NCBI RefSeq assembly: GCF_029382225.1
Contig: NZ_JARLTC010000046.1
Location: 22,354 to 86,353 of the forward strand
Source: Spongiactinospora sp. TRM90649
GTDB taxonomy: Bacteria > Actinomycetota > Actinomycetes > Streptosporangiales > Streptosporangiaceae
Direction: 5' to 3'
Length of the DNA stretch: 64,000 nt
Every line of letters begins with the position of its first letter. Positions within the stretch are counted from its first letter, which is position 1. Position numbers and translations under genes: made by a program. The notes beneath the pieces were generated by a model. The model was not told where the DNA came from. It searched no databases and saw only the letters and a list, made by a program, of their open reading frames with translations. Below, one piece after another: positions 23,654-31,887 of the stretch.

Positions 23654-24639
23654 GCGTCTCCAAGATCCTGCGCTACCAGATCCTGCGCCGCGACAACTTC
23701 GCCTGCCGCTTCTGCGGGAGGACCGCCCCCGACGTCGAGCTCCAGGTCGACCACGTCATCCCCGAAGCGCTCGGTGGCCCCACCGAGCCGCCGAACCTGG
23801 TCACCGCCTGCGCCGACTGCAACTCGGGCAAGGCCGCCACGCCCCCGGACGCCGCGATCGTCGCCGACGTCGAGGCGTCCGCGCTGCGCTGGACCGAAGC
23901 GATGAAGGCCGCCCGCGACCGGCTGCACGCCGACCGGCAGCACCGCGACGGCATCCGGCAGGCGTTCCTCGACGCCTGGGACACGCGGCGACCGCCCCTG
24001 CCGACACGGCGCAGCTTCGCTCTGCCGGACAGCTGGCCCAAGACCATCGACCAACTCGCCGCTGCGGGCCTGGCCGTCGATGACATCACCGACGCCGTGG
24101 CCATCGCGGTCCACGCCGAGCAGGTCAACGAGGTCTTCCGGTACTTCTGCGGCGTCGCGTGGCGCACAGCCCGCCAGCTCCAGGAGACCGCGCGGACCCT
24201 GCTCGACAGCGAGGGAAGCACGCCCACCTTCAGCGGTCTGCGTGACCGGAATCTGCTGCTGGCGTGCCCCCATTGCCACGGCGACGTGGTCGCGGAACTG
24301 CCGTTCGACGCCTTCGCGCCCCGCGTCGTCGAGCTGCCGGCCGATCCCGCGTACATCGAGGTCGTGATCGAGCAGGCGCGCGTGAAGCTCGACCTGGACT
24401 ACGACGAGTCCAGCCGCTACGCGTTCATCGCCATGAACTGGGAGACGCTGGTCGGCCCTGAACTGGCCGCGCGCCTCTTCCCGGACCACCTGCACGACGG
24501 CGAACTGCTGCTGTTCTGCGACCACCCCGGATGGGCCGAACGGATCCGACAGCACCTGCTCGACGTGCTGATCCGCAACATCAACCACAACGCCGGCGAA
24601 GGCACGGTGTCCCGGATCGTGATCGAGGTACTGCCGTGA
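23650..24639 (+). CDS. HNH endonuclease-domain protein
   Basis: 329 residues. The N-terminal HNH has zinc Cys C19/C22 (CRFCG) and C54/C57 (CADCN), with catalytic DH at 34-35 (QVDHVIPEALGG) and N58. A long helical C-terminal region (about 85-329) has no recognised domain. TTG 23650 overlaps the stop of the replication gene (TTGA) and has GGAG 5 bases upstream. HNH proteins next to replication genes may help nick, package or integrate; no specific role can be given. Confidence 0.85.
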   Translation: MSVSKILRYQILRRDNFACRFCGRTAPDVELQVDHVIPEALGGPTEPPNLVTACADCNSGKAATPPDAAIVADVEASALRWTEAMKAARDRLHADRQHRDGIRQAFLDAWDTRRPPLPTRRSFALPDSWPKTIDQLAAAGLAVDDITDAVAIAVHAEQVNEVFRYFCGVAWRTARQLQETARTLLDSEGSTPTFSGLRDRNLLLACPHCHGDVVAELPFDAFAPRVVELPADPAYIEVVIEQARVKLDLDYDESSRYAFIAMNWETLVGPELAARLFPDHLHDGELLLFCDHPGWAERIRQHLLDVLIRNINHNAGEGTVSRIVIEVLP

Positions 24640-24941
24640 GCGCCATCCCTTTCCCGGCGGCCGCACTGCGCGCCACTCAGGACGCCCTCGCTGATGCCGA
24701 GCGCGCCCTGGTGTCCGCTCGCACCGGCCTGGACACCGCCACCGCCGTCTATGACTCGCGGCGCAGCGACTCGCCGTCCGGGATCGAAACCTGCACGGCC
24801 CACACCGCATGGACGATCGCACTGCGGGAGTGGACGCACGCGCTGATCGCTCGCGAAGCCGCCAAGGACGCCGCGGCCGGCGAGCAGCGCAGCGCTGACC
24901 GAGGCGGACCGCAAGACCCCACCGCCACCTGGAGGGCCTGA
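24636..24941 (+). CDS. Hypothetical helical phage protein
   Basis: 101 residues, mostly one long helix pair (LRATQDALADAERALVSART, WTIALREWTHALIAREAAKD). Coupled by GTGA to the HNH gene. No family recognised. Confidence 0.55.
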   Translation: MSAIPFPAAALRATQDALADAERALVSARTGLDTATAVYDSRRSDSPSGIETCTAHTAWTIALREWTHALIAREAAKDAAAGEQRSADRGGPQDPTATWRA

Positions 24942-25252
24942 TGACCACGTCCCGTGTCCCCGACCAGCCGAGCGGCCACACCGATCCGGAGATCGACGCC
25001 GCCTGGCAGCGCGCCGCGAAAGAGCTGTCCCGCCGCCTGGCCCCGTACGTGCAGGACCACGTCCGCTGGCCACTGGCACTGGCGTTCATCAAGGCGATGG
25101 CCTCGGAGGGGTTCCGGCCGCCGCTGCGCCCGCCCCGGCCGGTGGATCGGCGGCCGGTGGAGGACCAGCAGGAGATCAACCGGCGCGGCTTGCAGCAGTT
25201 GCGTGAGCAGCTGAACGGCGACGACCACGAGCAGAGCGGGGCCTCGCGATGA
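24941..25252 (+). CDS. Hypothetical helical phage protein
   Basis: 103 residues: EIDAAWQRAAKELSRRLAPY and HVRWPLALAFIKAMASEGFR, then a Pro/Arg-rich linker and a glutamine-rich helix. ATG 24941 shares a base with the previous stop. Confidence 0.55.
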   Translation: MTTSRVPDQPSGHTDPEIDAAWQRAAKELSRRLAPYVQDHVRWPLALAFIKAMASEGFRPPLRPPRPVDRRPVEDQQEINRRGLQQLREQLNGDDHEQSGASR

Positions 25253-26124
25253 CCGCCACGAACCCGGTACGCGAGCATGGCACCCCCGCCCGCTACCGGC
25301 ACGGCCCCGACATCAACGATCGGCCCGGCAAAGGCTGCCGATGCCCCCAATGCCGGGCGGCGAACGCCGCCGACCTGGCCGCCTGGCGCCGCCGCAAAGC
25401 GCTGGAGCAGTGGGGCGCTACCCCGGCCGCGCTCGTGGACGCCGCCCCGGCCCGCGCCCACGTTCGCCGCCTGATGGCCTACGGCATCGGCTGGGAACGC
25501 GTCGCCGAACTCGCCGGAGTCGGCAACGGCACCGTCGGCCGCCTGCTGTACGGCGCCGGCGGTGAAGCGCCGACCGTCCGGGTACGCCGGGAGACCGCCG
25601 CCCGGCTGCTGGCCGTCCAGCCGTCCCCGGACCTGCTGTGCGACGGGCGGCGCGTCGATGCGGCGGGGACCCGCCGCCGCGTCCAGGCGCTGGCCGCGAT
25701 CGGGTGGACGCTTAGCGACCAGGCGCGGCGGCTGGGGTGGGAGCCGCGGAACCTGTGGGGGCTGGCCAACACCCGCACCCGGGTGGCCGCGGCCACCGCC
25801 CGCGCGGTCTGCGGCCTGTACGCGGAACTGTCGATGCGGCCGGGCGAGGGTCCGACGGCCGCCAGGGCCAAGCGGATGGCGACGGCCCGCGGCTGGCTGC
25901 CGCCGCTGGCGTGGGACGACGAGCTGATCGACCTGCCCGACGCCGAGATGGAGGCCGCGCTCGCACGGCGGGCGGCGGCGATGGACGAGGAGGAACTGAG
26001 CCGCTGCTGGACCGCCCGGTACCGGCACGGCGAGACCTCCCCGCTGATCGTGGCGGGTGTGCGGGAACGGCTGCGCCGCCGCAAGCAGTTGGAGAAGACC
26101 GCCAAGCTCGGAGTGCCGGCGTGA
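25249..26124 (+). CDS. Actinophage DNA-binding protein with two HTH units
   Basis: 291 residues. GTPARYRHGPDINDRPGKGC-RCPQC at the start is a Cys-containing motif shared by many actinophage early proteins. HTH 1 is at about 70-105 (RLMAYGIGWERVAELAGVGN), HTH 2 at about 140-185 (RRVQALAAIGWTLSDQARRL, with NLWGLANTR), followed by a conserved-looking helical tail. The two units have the same WxxxxLA...G pattern, as from an internal duplication. Likely a phage regulator; its targets are unknown. Confidence 0.7.
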   Translation: MTATNPVREHGTPARYRHGPDINDRPGKGCRCPQCRAANAADLAAWRRRKALEQWGATPAALVDAAPARAHVRRLMAYGIGWERVAELAGVGNGTVGRLLYGAGGEAPTVRVRRETAARLLAVQPSPDLLCDGRRVDAAGTRRRVQALAAIGWTLSDQARRLGWEPRNLWGLANTRTRVAAATARAVCGLYAELSMRPGEGPTAARAKRMATARGWLPPLAWDDELIDLPDAEMEAALARRAAAMDEEELSRCWTARYRHGETSPLIVAGVRERLRRRKQLEKTAKLGVPA

Positions 26125-26579
26125 CCCCCGAGCAGGCCGCCTGGGTGCGCGAACACGCCTGGACGACGCCGATGCGGAAGAACCTCCGCGACACCCCCGC
26201 GTTCTACACGACCTGCCACTGTCAGGCCGGGCTCAGCCACTGGTGCAGTCCCGAGGTCGACCAGCACGCCCGGTGCCACCGGGGCTCGCCGCTCACCACG
26301 TGGGAGGGCCTGATCTGCGACCGGACCGGTGTTCACCCCGTCCGCTTCGCCGAGCCGTTCGACCACCCCACCGCGCCGGGGGCGGCCGGTGAGCCGCGCC
26401 GGGAACGGCTGGCCGTGGTGTGGCTGGCCGACCGGGTGTGCCGGTGGATCTGCCCGTGCACCTGCCACCAGGCCGCGCGCCGAGTGGCGAGGAAGGTCCG
26501 CTACGAGGTGGTCGAGCTACCCGACATGGATCTCCCTGGTCTACCCCGGAACGATTCGGAACGGATCGGCGCGCGATGA
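26121..26579 (+). CDS. Cys/His-rich phage protein, DUF6248-like
   Basis: 152 residues. WVREHAWTTPMRKNLRDTPA and CHCQAGLSHWC ... CHRGSP, then VVWLADRVCRWICPCTCHQA, a pattern I associate with the actinobacterial DUF6248 family. The Cys/His ladder suggests structural metal. Function unknown. GTG 26121 overlaps the previous stop. Confidence 0.65.
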   Translation: MTPEQAAWVREHAWTTPMRKNLRDTPAFYTTCHCQAGLSHWCSPEVDQHARCHRGSPLTTWEGLICDRTGVHPVRFAEPFDHPTAPGAAGEPRRERLAVVWLADRVCRWICPCTCHQAARRVARKVRYEVVELPDMDLPGLPRNDSERIGAR

Positions 26580-26842
26580 CGCAGACCGCCCTGTGGGACG
26601 TCGATCGGCCGACACGCGCCTACGCCCGCCGCTGGACCGCCCGCTGTGACGACTGCGAGCGCCGCGTGTGGGCCGAGGACTCCCTGCGGATGTGCCCCGA
26701 CGGCCGCCGACGCGGGGAGCACTGCCGCCGGGCGTGGATGCGCGCCCACCGCCGCCTGCACATTCCCCAGCACATTCCGGTACGCCCGCCCGGCGACATT
26801 CCCGGCCAGCTCGACCTCACCGCGGCGGATCCTCCGCCGTGA
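26576..26842 (+). CDS. Small zinc-finger-like protein
   Basis: 88 residues. RWTARCDDCERRVWAEDSLR with C at MCPDGRRRGEHCRR gives two Cys pairs about 20 residues apart. Basic throughout, so nucleic-acid binding is plausible. Coupled at both ends by four-base overlaps. Confidence 0.6.
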   Translation: MTQTALWDVDRPTRAYARRWTARCDDCERRVWAEDSLRMCPDGRRRGEHCRRAWMRAHRRLHIPQHIPVRPPGDIPGQLDLTAADPPP

Positions 26843-26937
26843 TCCACATCCACCGGTGGGAGCTGGTCGAGCGGATCGGCCGGGTCGTCACCTACCGCTG
26901 CCGTCTCTGCGGCAAGACCAAGACCCGAATCAGATGA
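26839..26937 (+). CDS. 32-residue CxxC micro-protein
   Basis: VIHIHRWELVERIGRVVTYR followed by CRLCGKTKTRIR: a strand hairpin carrying one CxxC and an His-x-His, which could make a tiny zinc hairpin. GTG 26839 overlaps the previous stop. It resembles short His/Cys micro-proteins found in actinophage early operons. Confidence 0.5.
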   Translation: MIHIHRWELVERIGRVVTYRCRLCGKTKTRIR

Positions 26938-26945
26938 GGAGACCC

Positions 26946-27617
26946 ATGGACAGCACGATCGTCATCCCCCGCCGCATGGCCGGCCTGCCCCGCGACCGGC
27001 ACGGCCGCCCCGCGCCCTGGTTCGTCGCCTGGATCGGGGGCGAGCCCGACCACCGCGTGGTCGCCCCCGGCAAGGTGCAGGACGCCGTCCGGTTCGGCTG
27101 CTGCTGGCTGTGCGGCGAACCCCTCGGCGCGAACCGGGCGTTCGTCATCGGCCCGATGTGCGCCATCACCCGCACCACCTCCGAGCCGCCGTCGCACCGG
27201 GAATGCGCCGTGTACGCCGCGCGGGCGTGCCCGTTCCTGACGACGCCGCGCATGGTCCGCCGGCCGAACCGCCTCCCGGACGGGTACACCGAGCCGCCGG
27301 GCGTCATGCTCAAGCGCAACCCCGGGGTGGCGCTGGTGTGCGTGACCCGCTCCTACCTGCCGGAGCGGCACCCAGGTCACGGCTACCTGTTCCGCCTCGA
27401 TCTGGCCGCCCCGACCGCGGCGCTGTGGTTCGCGCAGGGCCGCGAGGCGACCCGCGCGGAGGCCATCGAGTCGCTCGACTCCGGCATGCCGCTCCTGCGC
27501 GAGGTGGCCGAAGCCGAAGGCGAGTGGGCGGTACGCGACCTGGAGGACGCGCGCGCCGACGTCCAGCGCTTCCTGCCGCAGCCCGCGCCCCAGCAGGAGG
27601 GGACGCGTCATGCCTGA
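26946..27617 (+). CDS. Hypothetical phage protein with Cys/His core
   Basis: 223 residues. FGCCWLCGEPLGANRAFVIG then HRECAVYAARACPFL resembles a zinc-containing domain in a protein family often seen in Streptomyces phages. The C-terminal region HGYLFRLDLAAPTAALWFAQ looks like a beta-alpha domain. GAGGAG precedes ATG 26946. Function unknown. Confidence 0.65.
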   Translation: MDSTIVIPRRMAGLPRDRHGRPAPWFVAWIGGEPDHRVVAPGKVQDAVRFGCCWLCGEPLGANRAFVIGPMCAITRTTSEPPSHRECAVYAARACPFLTTPRMVRRPNRLPDGYTEPPGVMLKRNPGVALVCVTRSYLPERHPGHGYLFRLDLAAPTAALWFAQGREATRAEAIESLDSGMPLLREVAEAEGEWAVRDLEDARADVQRFLPQPAPQQEGTRHA

Positions 27618-27930
27618 GCGGATCCACCGCCGCCGCACCCGAGGCTGGCGCATGCCCCCGGGCGCGGTGTACGTCGGGCGCCCCGGCTACTGGCGCAACC
27701 CCTTCAAGGTCGGCGAGCCGGTCGGCGACGCGGACGGCGGTGGCATCGTCCGCGACCGGGCCCACGCCGTCGAGCTGTACCGGGCGTACCTCGAACGGGT
27801 GCCGACCGTCGCCGAAGACGTCCGAAGCGCACTGGCCGGCCGGGACCTGGCCTGCTGGTGCCCGCCCGACGAGCCGTGTCACGCGGATGTGCTCCTGGAA
27901 CTCGCCAACAGCACGGGGGAAGCGCCGTGA
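27610..27930 (+). CDS. DUF4326 family protein
   Basis: 106 residues. VYVGRPGYWRNPFKVGEPVG, then AVELYRAYLERVP, RSALAGRDLACWCPPDEPC and HADVLLELANS are the DUF4326 hallmarks (RPxxWGNPF and ACWCxPxxCHxDxL). The family is widespread in phages and bacteria with unknown activity; the conserved Cys/His set suggests an enzyme or metal site. It overlaps its neighbour by 8 bases. Confidence 0.88.
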   Translation: MPERIHRRRTRGWRMPPGAVYVGRPGYWRNPFKVGEPVGDADGGGIVRDRAHAVELYRAYLERVPTVAEDVRSALAGRDLACWCPPDEPCHADVLLELANSTGEAP

Positions 27931-28229
27931 GCCCGGCAGCACCCGCCCCCATCCCCGACGCGGCCGTGCACGCCGCCGTCGAGGCCATGTCCCTGCTGTC
28001 CCGCGACCCGCGCATCAACAGCGACGAGTCCATCGCCCGCACGCCGCTGCCCGCCGACGCCGCGCTGTTCGCCGCCGTCGTGGTCGCCCTGTGCGGCGTG
28101 GTCGAGCAGCGGACCGGCCGGGCGCTCACCACCGCGCACATGGCGCAGGTGGAGGACTCGCCGTGGGGCCGCGCCGTGGTGATCCACCTGCCCGCAGGTG
28201 ACGACGTGAACACCTCAGCGCCGCCATGA
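27927..28229 (+). CDS. Hypothetical phage protein
   Basis: 100 residues: AAVHAAVEAMSLLSRDPRIN, DAALFAAVVVALCGVVEQRT and a C-terminal strand GRAVVIHLPAGDD. GTG 27927 overlaps DUF4326. No family recognised. Confidence 0.5.
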   Translation: MSPAAPAPIPDAAVHAAVEAMSLLSRDPRINSDESIARTPLPADAALFAAVVVALCGVVEQRTGRALTTAHMAQVEDSPWGRAVVIHLPAGDDVNTSAPP

Positions 28230-28329
28230 GCGCTACAAGACCCGGTCAGGACCCCGAACCTCATCCCGCCTCCCACATCGCCCCCAGGGGCCTCACAGCC
28301 CCCTCCAGGCCCATCCCAGAGGAGCCCCC

Positions 28330-28523
28330 GTGTACGTCGTCCTCACCATCCGCAGACCGGCGGACAGCCGGACCTGGCCACGTACGGCATCTACGACGAC
28401 CTTGACGACGCCAAGGCAGAACGTGACACCCAGCGCGCTGCCACGGCCAAGGTCGGGCGCCGCGAGCGGCACGTCATCGCCGAAGTCACCGTGCTCGACG
28501 AGGAGGAGGACGACCGTGGCTGA
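28330..28523 (+). pseudogene. Frameshifted small phage gene
   Basis: GTG 28330, with AGAGGA upstream, starts VYVVLTIR (eight codons) and then turns into poor coding sequence. One frame back (-1) the reading continues naturally from CAG 28353 as QTGGQPDLATYGIYDDLDDA, then RHVIAEVTVLDEEEDDRG, stopping at 28523. The join CGC/CAG in 28351-28355 lacks one C, so a single-base deletion (or a sequencing error) splits the gene. The next gene starts inside its 3' end, as expected for an intact original. No slippery heptamer is present. Confidence 0.6.
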
Positions 28524-29070
28524 CTACCTCCTCAAGGCGGCCAGCACCGATGCGCGGGCCGCCGCCTGCACCTCGGAGCGTGGACGGTCCATCCTGCGCG
28601 CGGTCGCCGACGCCTACCGGGCCGTCGCCGAGATCTACGCCCTGGACCCGACGCTGAAGGGCTGTCCGGCGAGGCGGGAGCGTGACCTGGATCTGGTGGT
28701 CGAGCTGTGCCGCCAGATCCCGGTTCTCGTCCGCCGCGCCGTCGAGGGACGCGACGCCGACCGGTGGCCGATCGACGACCGCTGGGCCGAGGCCGAGGCG
28801 ATGGCGGGACGCCTGCCCGAGATCCTGGACCGGGCACGGGCCGTGGCCCGCCCGGACCACGCCACCCCGGCAGGATCACAGGCGATCTCCCGCACGTGGT
28901 TGGTCGCCGCCTCCGACCGGGTCGCCGCCGCCGGGGAGGACCTTCATGACGCACTGGCCAAAGCCAGGAGCCTGCCCCACCCGGCGCAGGAAATCGCCGA
29001 GCTGTCCGCCCTCGCCGACCAGATCATTCAACGCGCCGCCGCCCTCGACGGCACCAGGGAGGGTTCGTGA
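28516..29070 (+). CDS. Hypothetical helical phage protein
   Basis: 184 residues, nearly all helical (ILRAVADAYRAVAEIYALDP, LDLVVELCRQIPVLVRRAVE, WLVAASDRVAAAGEDLHDAL). GTG 28516 has GAGGAGGAGGAC 5 bases upstream. It may be a structural or scaffold-like helical bundle; no family recognised. Confidence 0.65.
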   Translation: MADYLLKAASTDARAAACTSERGRSILRAVADAYRAVAEIYALDPTLKGCPARRERDLDLVVELCRQIPVLVRRAVEGRDADRWPIDDRWAEAEAMAGRLPEILDRARAVARPDHATPAGSQAISRTWLVAASDRVAAAGEDLHDALAKARSLPHPAQEIAELSALADQIIQRAAALDGTREGS

Positions 29071-29324
29071 AGGAGACCTACACGAAGAACGAGGACGGCG
29101 GGCTGACCATCACCTGGGAGGCGGAGACCCCCGAGGACATGGCCGAACTCAAGAAGCACGCCCTGCGCCTGGTGACCGCGGCCGAGACCAGGGACGACCT
29201 CGCGGACCTGATGCCCGACCCGATGCCATGCCCGCAGGGCTGCGGGCAGGCCACCGAGGACCCGTACGGCGGGCCGTGCCGGGCGTGCTGGGACGCCATA
29301 TCGATGTGGGGGGAGGGCGGGTGA
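29067..29324 (+). CDS. Small zinc-ribbon-like protein
   Basis: 85 residues. A strand hairpin (GGLTITWEAETPEDMAELKK) is followed by CPQGCG and CRACWDAI, two Cys pairs of ribbon type. GTG 29067 overlaps the previous stop. Confidence 0.6.
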   Translation: MKETYTKNEDGGLTITWEAETPEDMAELKKHALRLVTAAETRDDLADLMPDPMPCPQGCGQATEDPYGGPCRACWDAISMWGEGG

Positions 29325-29509
29325 CAGTCCGGTACGTCGCCGCAGCCCGCCGCCTGTACCTCGCCGAGCACATCGCCGACGGCGACACCACAGCGTGCGG
29401 CCTTGACCTGACCGACCAGGCCGAACTGTGGCAGGACATCCCCGCCGAGCAGGCCCGCAGGATCTGCCCCGAATGCACCGGAACCGAACGACAGGAGCAG
29501 TTGCTGTGA
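29321..29509 (+). CDS. Small Cys-pair protein
   Basis: 62 residues: RYVAAARRLYLAEHIADGDT, ACGLDLTDQAELWQDIPAEQ, RRICPECTGT. A lone early Cys and a CxxC near the end. Coupled by GTGA at both ends. Confidence 0.55.
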   Translation: MTVRYVAAARRLYLAEHIADGDTTACGLDLTDQAELWQDIPAEQARRICPECTGTERQEQLL

Positions 29510-29832
29510 GCTACGACATCCACCTGCAAGCCGACACCGGCACCGAGTGGCCCGACGTCGTGGAGATCGGGAACTACACCAGCAACGTCGCGGGGATGTG
29601 GGTGAAGGCGCTGAATGGCGTCCGTCTGGCCGAGTTCCACGGCGCGCCGTGCTCAGAGGCGGCCGGTCCGCTCGCCGAGGCGGTGAAGCGGATGGAGTCC
29701 GACCCGGACGCCTACCGGGAGATGAACCCGCCGAACGGTCATGGCAACTACGAGGGTGCCCTCGGCTATCTGCGCCGATTGGCCGAGGCGTGCGCGAAGC
29801 ACCCCAAGTGCCGCATCGGTATCTCCGCATGA
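29506..29832 (+). CDS. Conserved-looking phage protein of unknown function
   Basis: 108 residues beginning SYDIHLQADTGTEWPDVVEI with GNYTSNVAGMWVKALNGVRL, a pattern that recurs in actinophage genomes. Its C-terminal helix YEGALGYLRRLAEACAKHP precedes a terminal strand. No function known. Confidence 0.65.
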   Translation: MSYDIHLQADTGTEWPDVVEIGNYTSNVAGMWVKALNGVRLAEFHGAPCSEAAGPLAEAVKRMESDPDAYREMNPPNGHGNYEGALGYLRRLAEACAKHPKCRIGISA

Positions 29833-30524
29833 GCCGCCGCGCCGATCCCCTCCTGTGCGAGGCCACCCACCGGCGTGACCCCGACCGGCCGCGCCAGGCC
29901 GCCCCCGGCCTGCGCCTGTGCCCCGGCTGCCACGCCGCCCTCGGCCGCCACCTCGCCGCCCTGCCGGAGCTGTACGCCGACGTCACCGACTCCCTCCCCA
30001 CCGGTGGCACCGGCACCGGCCCGGCCGTCTCCGGCAGCCACGGCACGCCCCTGCCGTACAACCCGCGCGCCGGCGACTGGCTGTCCCAGGTCGAGCACGA
30101 CGTGGACCACCTCGTCCGCCGCGTCGTCACCGAACGGGGCCTCACCCCGCCCCGGCCGACCGTCCCCACGATGTGTGGCTGGCTTGCCCCGCACACCGAC
30201 TGGCTCGCCGCCCACCCCGACGCCGGACCTGTGCGTGACATCCTCGCCGAGCTCGTCGGCCAGGCGTACGCCATACTCGACCCCGCCCGACGCCCTCTCA
30301 CCATCGGACCGTGCGTCGAGCAACTCGACGACGGCCCATGTGACGGAACACTGCGGGCCACGGTTCGCCGCGACGACGACGTGCGCCAGTCGGAGATCTA
30401 CTGCGACAGCTGCGATCTCACGCTGGATACGACGCAGTGGCACAAGTTCGGAAGGCGATACGGCCGGGCGCGAGAGAAGATGGCGGTAAACCCAGTAAGT
30501 CTCCCTGCCGTCTCACGAGCGTGA
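29829..30524 (+). CDS. Zinc-binding phage regulatory-type protein
   Basis: 231 residues. LLCEATHRRDP...RLCPGCHAALGRHLAALPEL carries Cys/His in an N-terminal domain; the end has CVEQLDDGPCDGT and EIYCDSCDLTLDTTQW, a treble-clef-like zinc site. Similar zinc-plus-helix proteins occur late in the early operons of actinophages. Its stop overlaps GTG 30521. Confidence 0.65.
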   Translation: MSRRADPLLCEATHRRDPDRPRQAAPGLRLCPGCHAALGRHLAALPELYADVTDSLPTGGTGTGPAVSGSHGTPLPYNPRAGDWLSQVEHDVDHLVRRVVTERGLTPPRPTVPTMCGWLAPHTDWLAAHPDAGPVRDILAELVGQAYAILDPARRPLTIGPCVEQLDDGPCDGTLRATVRRDDDVRQSEIYCDSCDLTLDTTQWHKFGRRYGRAREKMAVNPVSLPAVSRA

Positions 30525-31234
30525 CACCGACCCCAACGCCAACTAGCGTCCCGTCGGGCATCGATGGCGTTAACTGGGACGCCGTCTCCGGCATCGCCGA
30601 CTCCGTCATGGCCGTCGGTACCGTCCTGACGCTGGTCCTCATCGCATGGACTGTCCGTCAACAAGGCAAAGCCCTGTCATTGCAGATCAAACAACTGCAG
30701 GAATTACAGGCAAGCAAAAAGGAAGATCGTGCCGCCGCAGAGCGATCTCGGCAGGAGCACAAGGTGCGGCGGGTACGCAATGTGTGGGTGACTTCACACA
30801 CGCTCCGACCGCTTTCGCCCGTCGAGCGTGGGAGAGGTGGCACATCGCCCTCTCGACGACTGATTGAGATGATCGATGAGGTACTCCATGCCCGCGTGAA
30901 AGAGGAAGGACAAGGAGACGGCGCAAACGAATGGAAGGCGGCAGCGATCCGGGTGCACAACCGAACCGAAATGGATATCCATAACATCAGCTCGCATGGG
31001 GACAACCTGAAACGGCCTGTGTGGATCTGGCGGGAGACCGTCGATCAACTGCTGGAACTCTCCGAGGTGGACGTACTCGCGCCAGACACGGCAGCGTGGT
31101 GGGTGTGGCCCGGCCAGGACGAACGCGTGCTCGCGGCAGGGAAGACAGAGATCCACTTCTCCGATGAGGACGGCGTACGGTGGGCCAAAGACTTGCATGG
31201 TCACTCGATCCGCGTAGATCTACTGACCAGCTGA
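30521..31234 (+). CDS. Single-TM coiled-coil membrane protein, possible exclusion protein
   Basis: 237 residues: GVNWDAVSGIADSVMAVGTV and LTLVLIAWTVRQQGKALSLQ form one TM helix (about 22-45), then a coiled coil (IKQLQELQASKKEDRAAAER), then a cytoplasmic alpha/beta domain (GKTEIHFSDEDGVRWAKDL). Codon choice is less GC-biased than in neighbours. This layout recalls membrane-anchored superinfection-exclusion or immunity proteins; that is inference only. GTG 30521 gives 237 residues, and an upstream in-frame start would overlap the previous gene by about 90 bases. Confidence 0.6.
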   Translation: MTPTPTPTSVPSGIDGVNWDAVSGIADSVMAVGTVLTLVLIAWTVRQQGKALSLQIKQLQELQASKKEDRAAAERSRQEHKVRRVRNVWVTSHTLRPLSPVERGRGGTSPSRRLIEMIDEVLHARVKEEGQGDGANEWKAAAIRVHNRTEMDIHNISSHGDNLKRPVWIWRETVDQLLELSEVDVLAPDTAAWWVWPGQDERVLAAGKTEIHFSDEDGVRWAKDLHGHSIRVDLLTS

Positions 31235-31262
31235 GGAATCATGCCCGTCCTACTCTGAAAGA

Positions 31263-31457
31263 GTGAGCAGCACCCAACGCATCAGCACCGCCGACGCGGC
31301 GCGGATCTATCGCATCCCGGCCCGAACCATCCGCCGCTGGCACTCCGAGGGTCGTCTCACCGCCACCCGCGACGGCAAGCGTCTCCTCTGGTCGTGCGCC
31401 GAGCTCGACCAGCTCGCCGACCTACGTGGCGCGTCCCGCTTGCCACGTACGCCCTAG
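31263..31457 (+). CDS. MerR-like HTH/excisionase-type protein
   Basis: 64 residues: ISTADAARIYRIPARTIRRW, HSEGRLTATRDGKRLLWSCA, the helix_turn_helix_17 pattern. GTG 31263 has GAAAGA just upstream. It is the third such small DNA-binder in the prophage (with 12548 and 13830), here at the boundary of early and late genes. Confidence 0.75.
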   Translation: MSSTQRISTADAARIYRIPARTIRRWHSEGRLTATRDGKRLLWSCAELDQLADLRGASRLPRTP

Positions 31458-31492
31458 TGACCCCATCCTTATGGTCAAATAGATCACGTGTC

Positions 31493-31516
31493 GGCCCGGA
31501 GCGATTCGCCCGGGCC
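31493..31516 (+). terminator. Terminator at the end of the early region
   Basis: GGCCCGG (31493-31499), a 10-base loop and CCGGGCC (31510-31516), followed by TTTC. It separates the HTH gene from the packaging and structural genes. Confidence 0.6.
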
Positions 31517-31545
31517 TTTCGCATGTCCGGAGAACGGAGCAGCCC

Positions 31546-31878
31546 GTGCGATACGTCCTCATCGGCGTCGACGGCGAGTACCAGGTGCCCGGCGGCTCCG
31601 AGCAATGGCTCATCGACCTCGACACCCAGACACCCACCCGGGTCCCGCTCGCGCCGCTCCCCGACGCCCTCGGCGTGGTGACCGGCTGGGTCAACCCCGC
31701 TGACACCACGCTGAACGGCATCGGCGAGCAGGTGCTCCTCGCGCTCGGCGCTGCCACCGGCACCTACTCGGGTCCGGTCGTCATCACCGGCTGGGACGGA
31801 GACAACGACGAGGTGCGCGGCCTCAACAGCGACCAGGCCCAGGCCATCCACGACGCCTACGACAACGCCCAGACCTGA
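31546..31878 (+). CDS. Hypothetical protein upstream of the small terminase
   Basis: 110 residues, mostly strands: RYVLIGVDGEYQVPGGSEQW, LIDLDTQTPTRVPLAP, GVVTGWVNPADTTLNGIGEQ. GTG 31546 has GGAGCAGCCC before it. No family recognised; its place suggests a packaging-region accessory protein. Confidence 0.55.
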   Translation: MRYVLIGVDGEYQVPGGSEQWLIDLDTQTPTRVPLAPLPDALGVVTGWVNPADTTLNGIGEQVLLALGAATGTYSGPVVITGWDGDNDEVRGLNSDQAQAIHDAYDNAQT

Positions 31879-31887
31879 CCCCGTGCC

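Noticed and set aside
23635..26028. 797-residue minus-strand open frame opposite the early genes
   Set aside because: Antisense to a series of well-supported coupled genes; no domain or start signal.
28226..28405. 59-residue ORF starting MSATRPGQDPEP in the gap after 28229
   Set aside because: It begins with an ATGA overlap, but its composition is Pro/Arg/Ser-rich like a shadow and it covers the start of the better supported gene at 28330.
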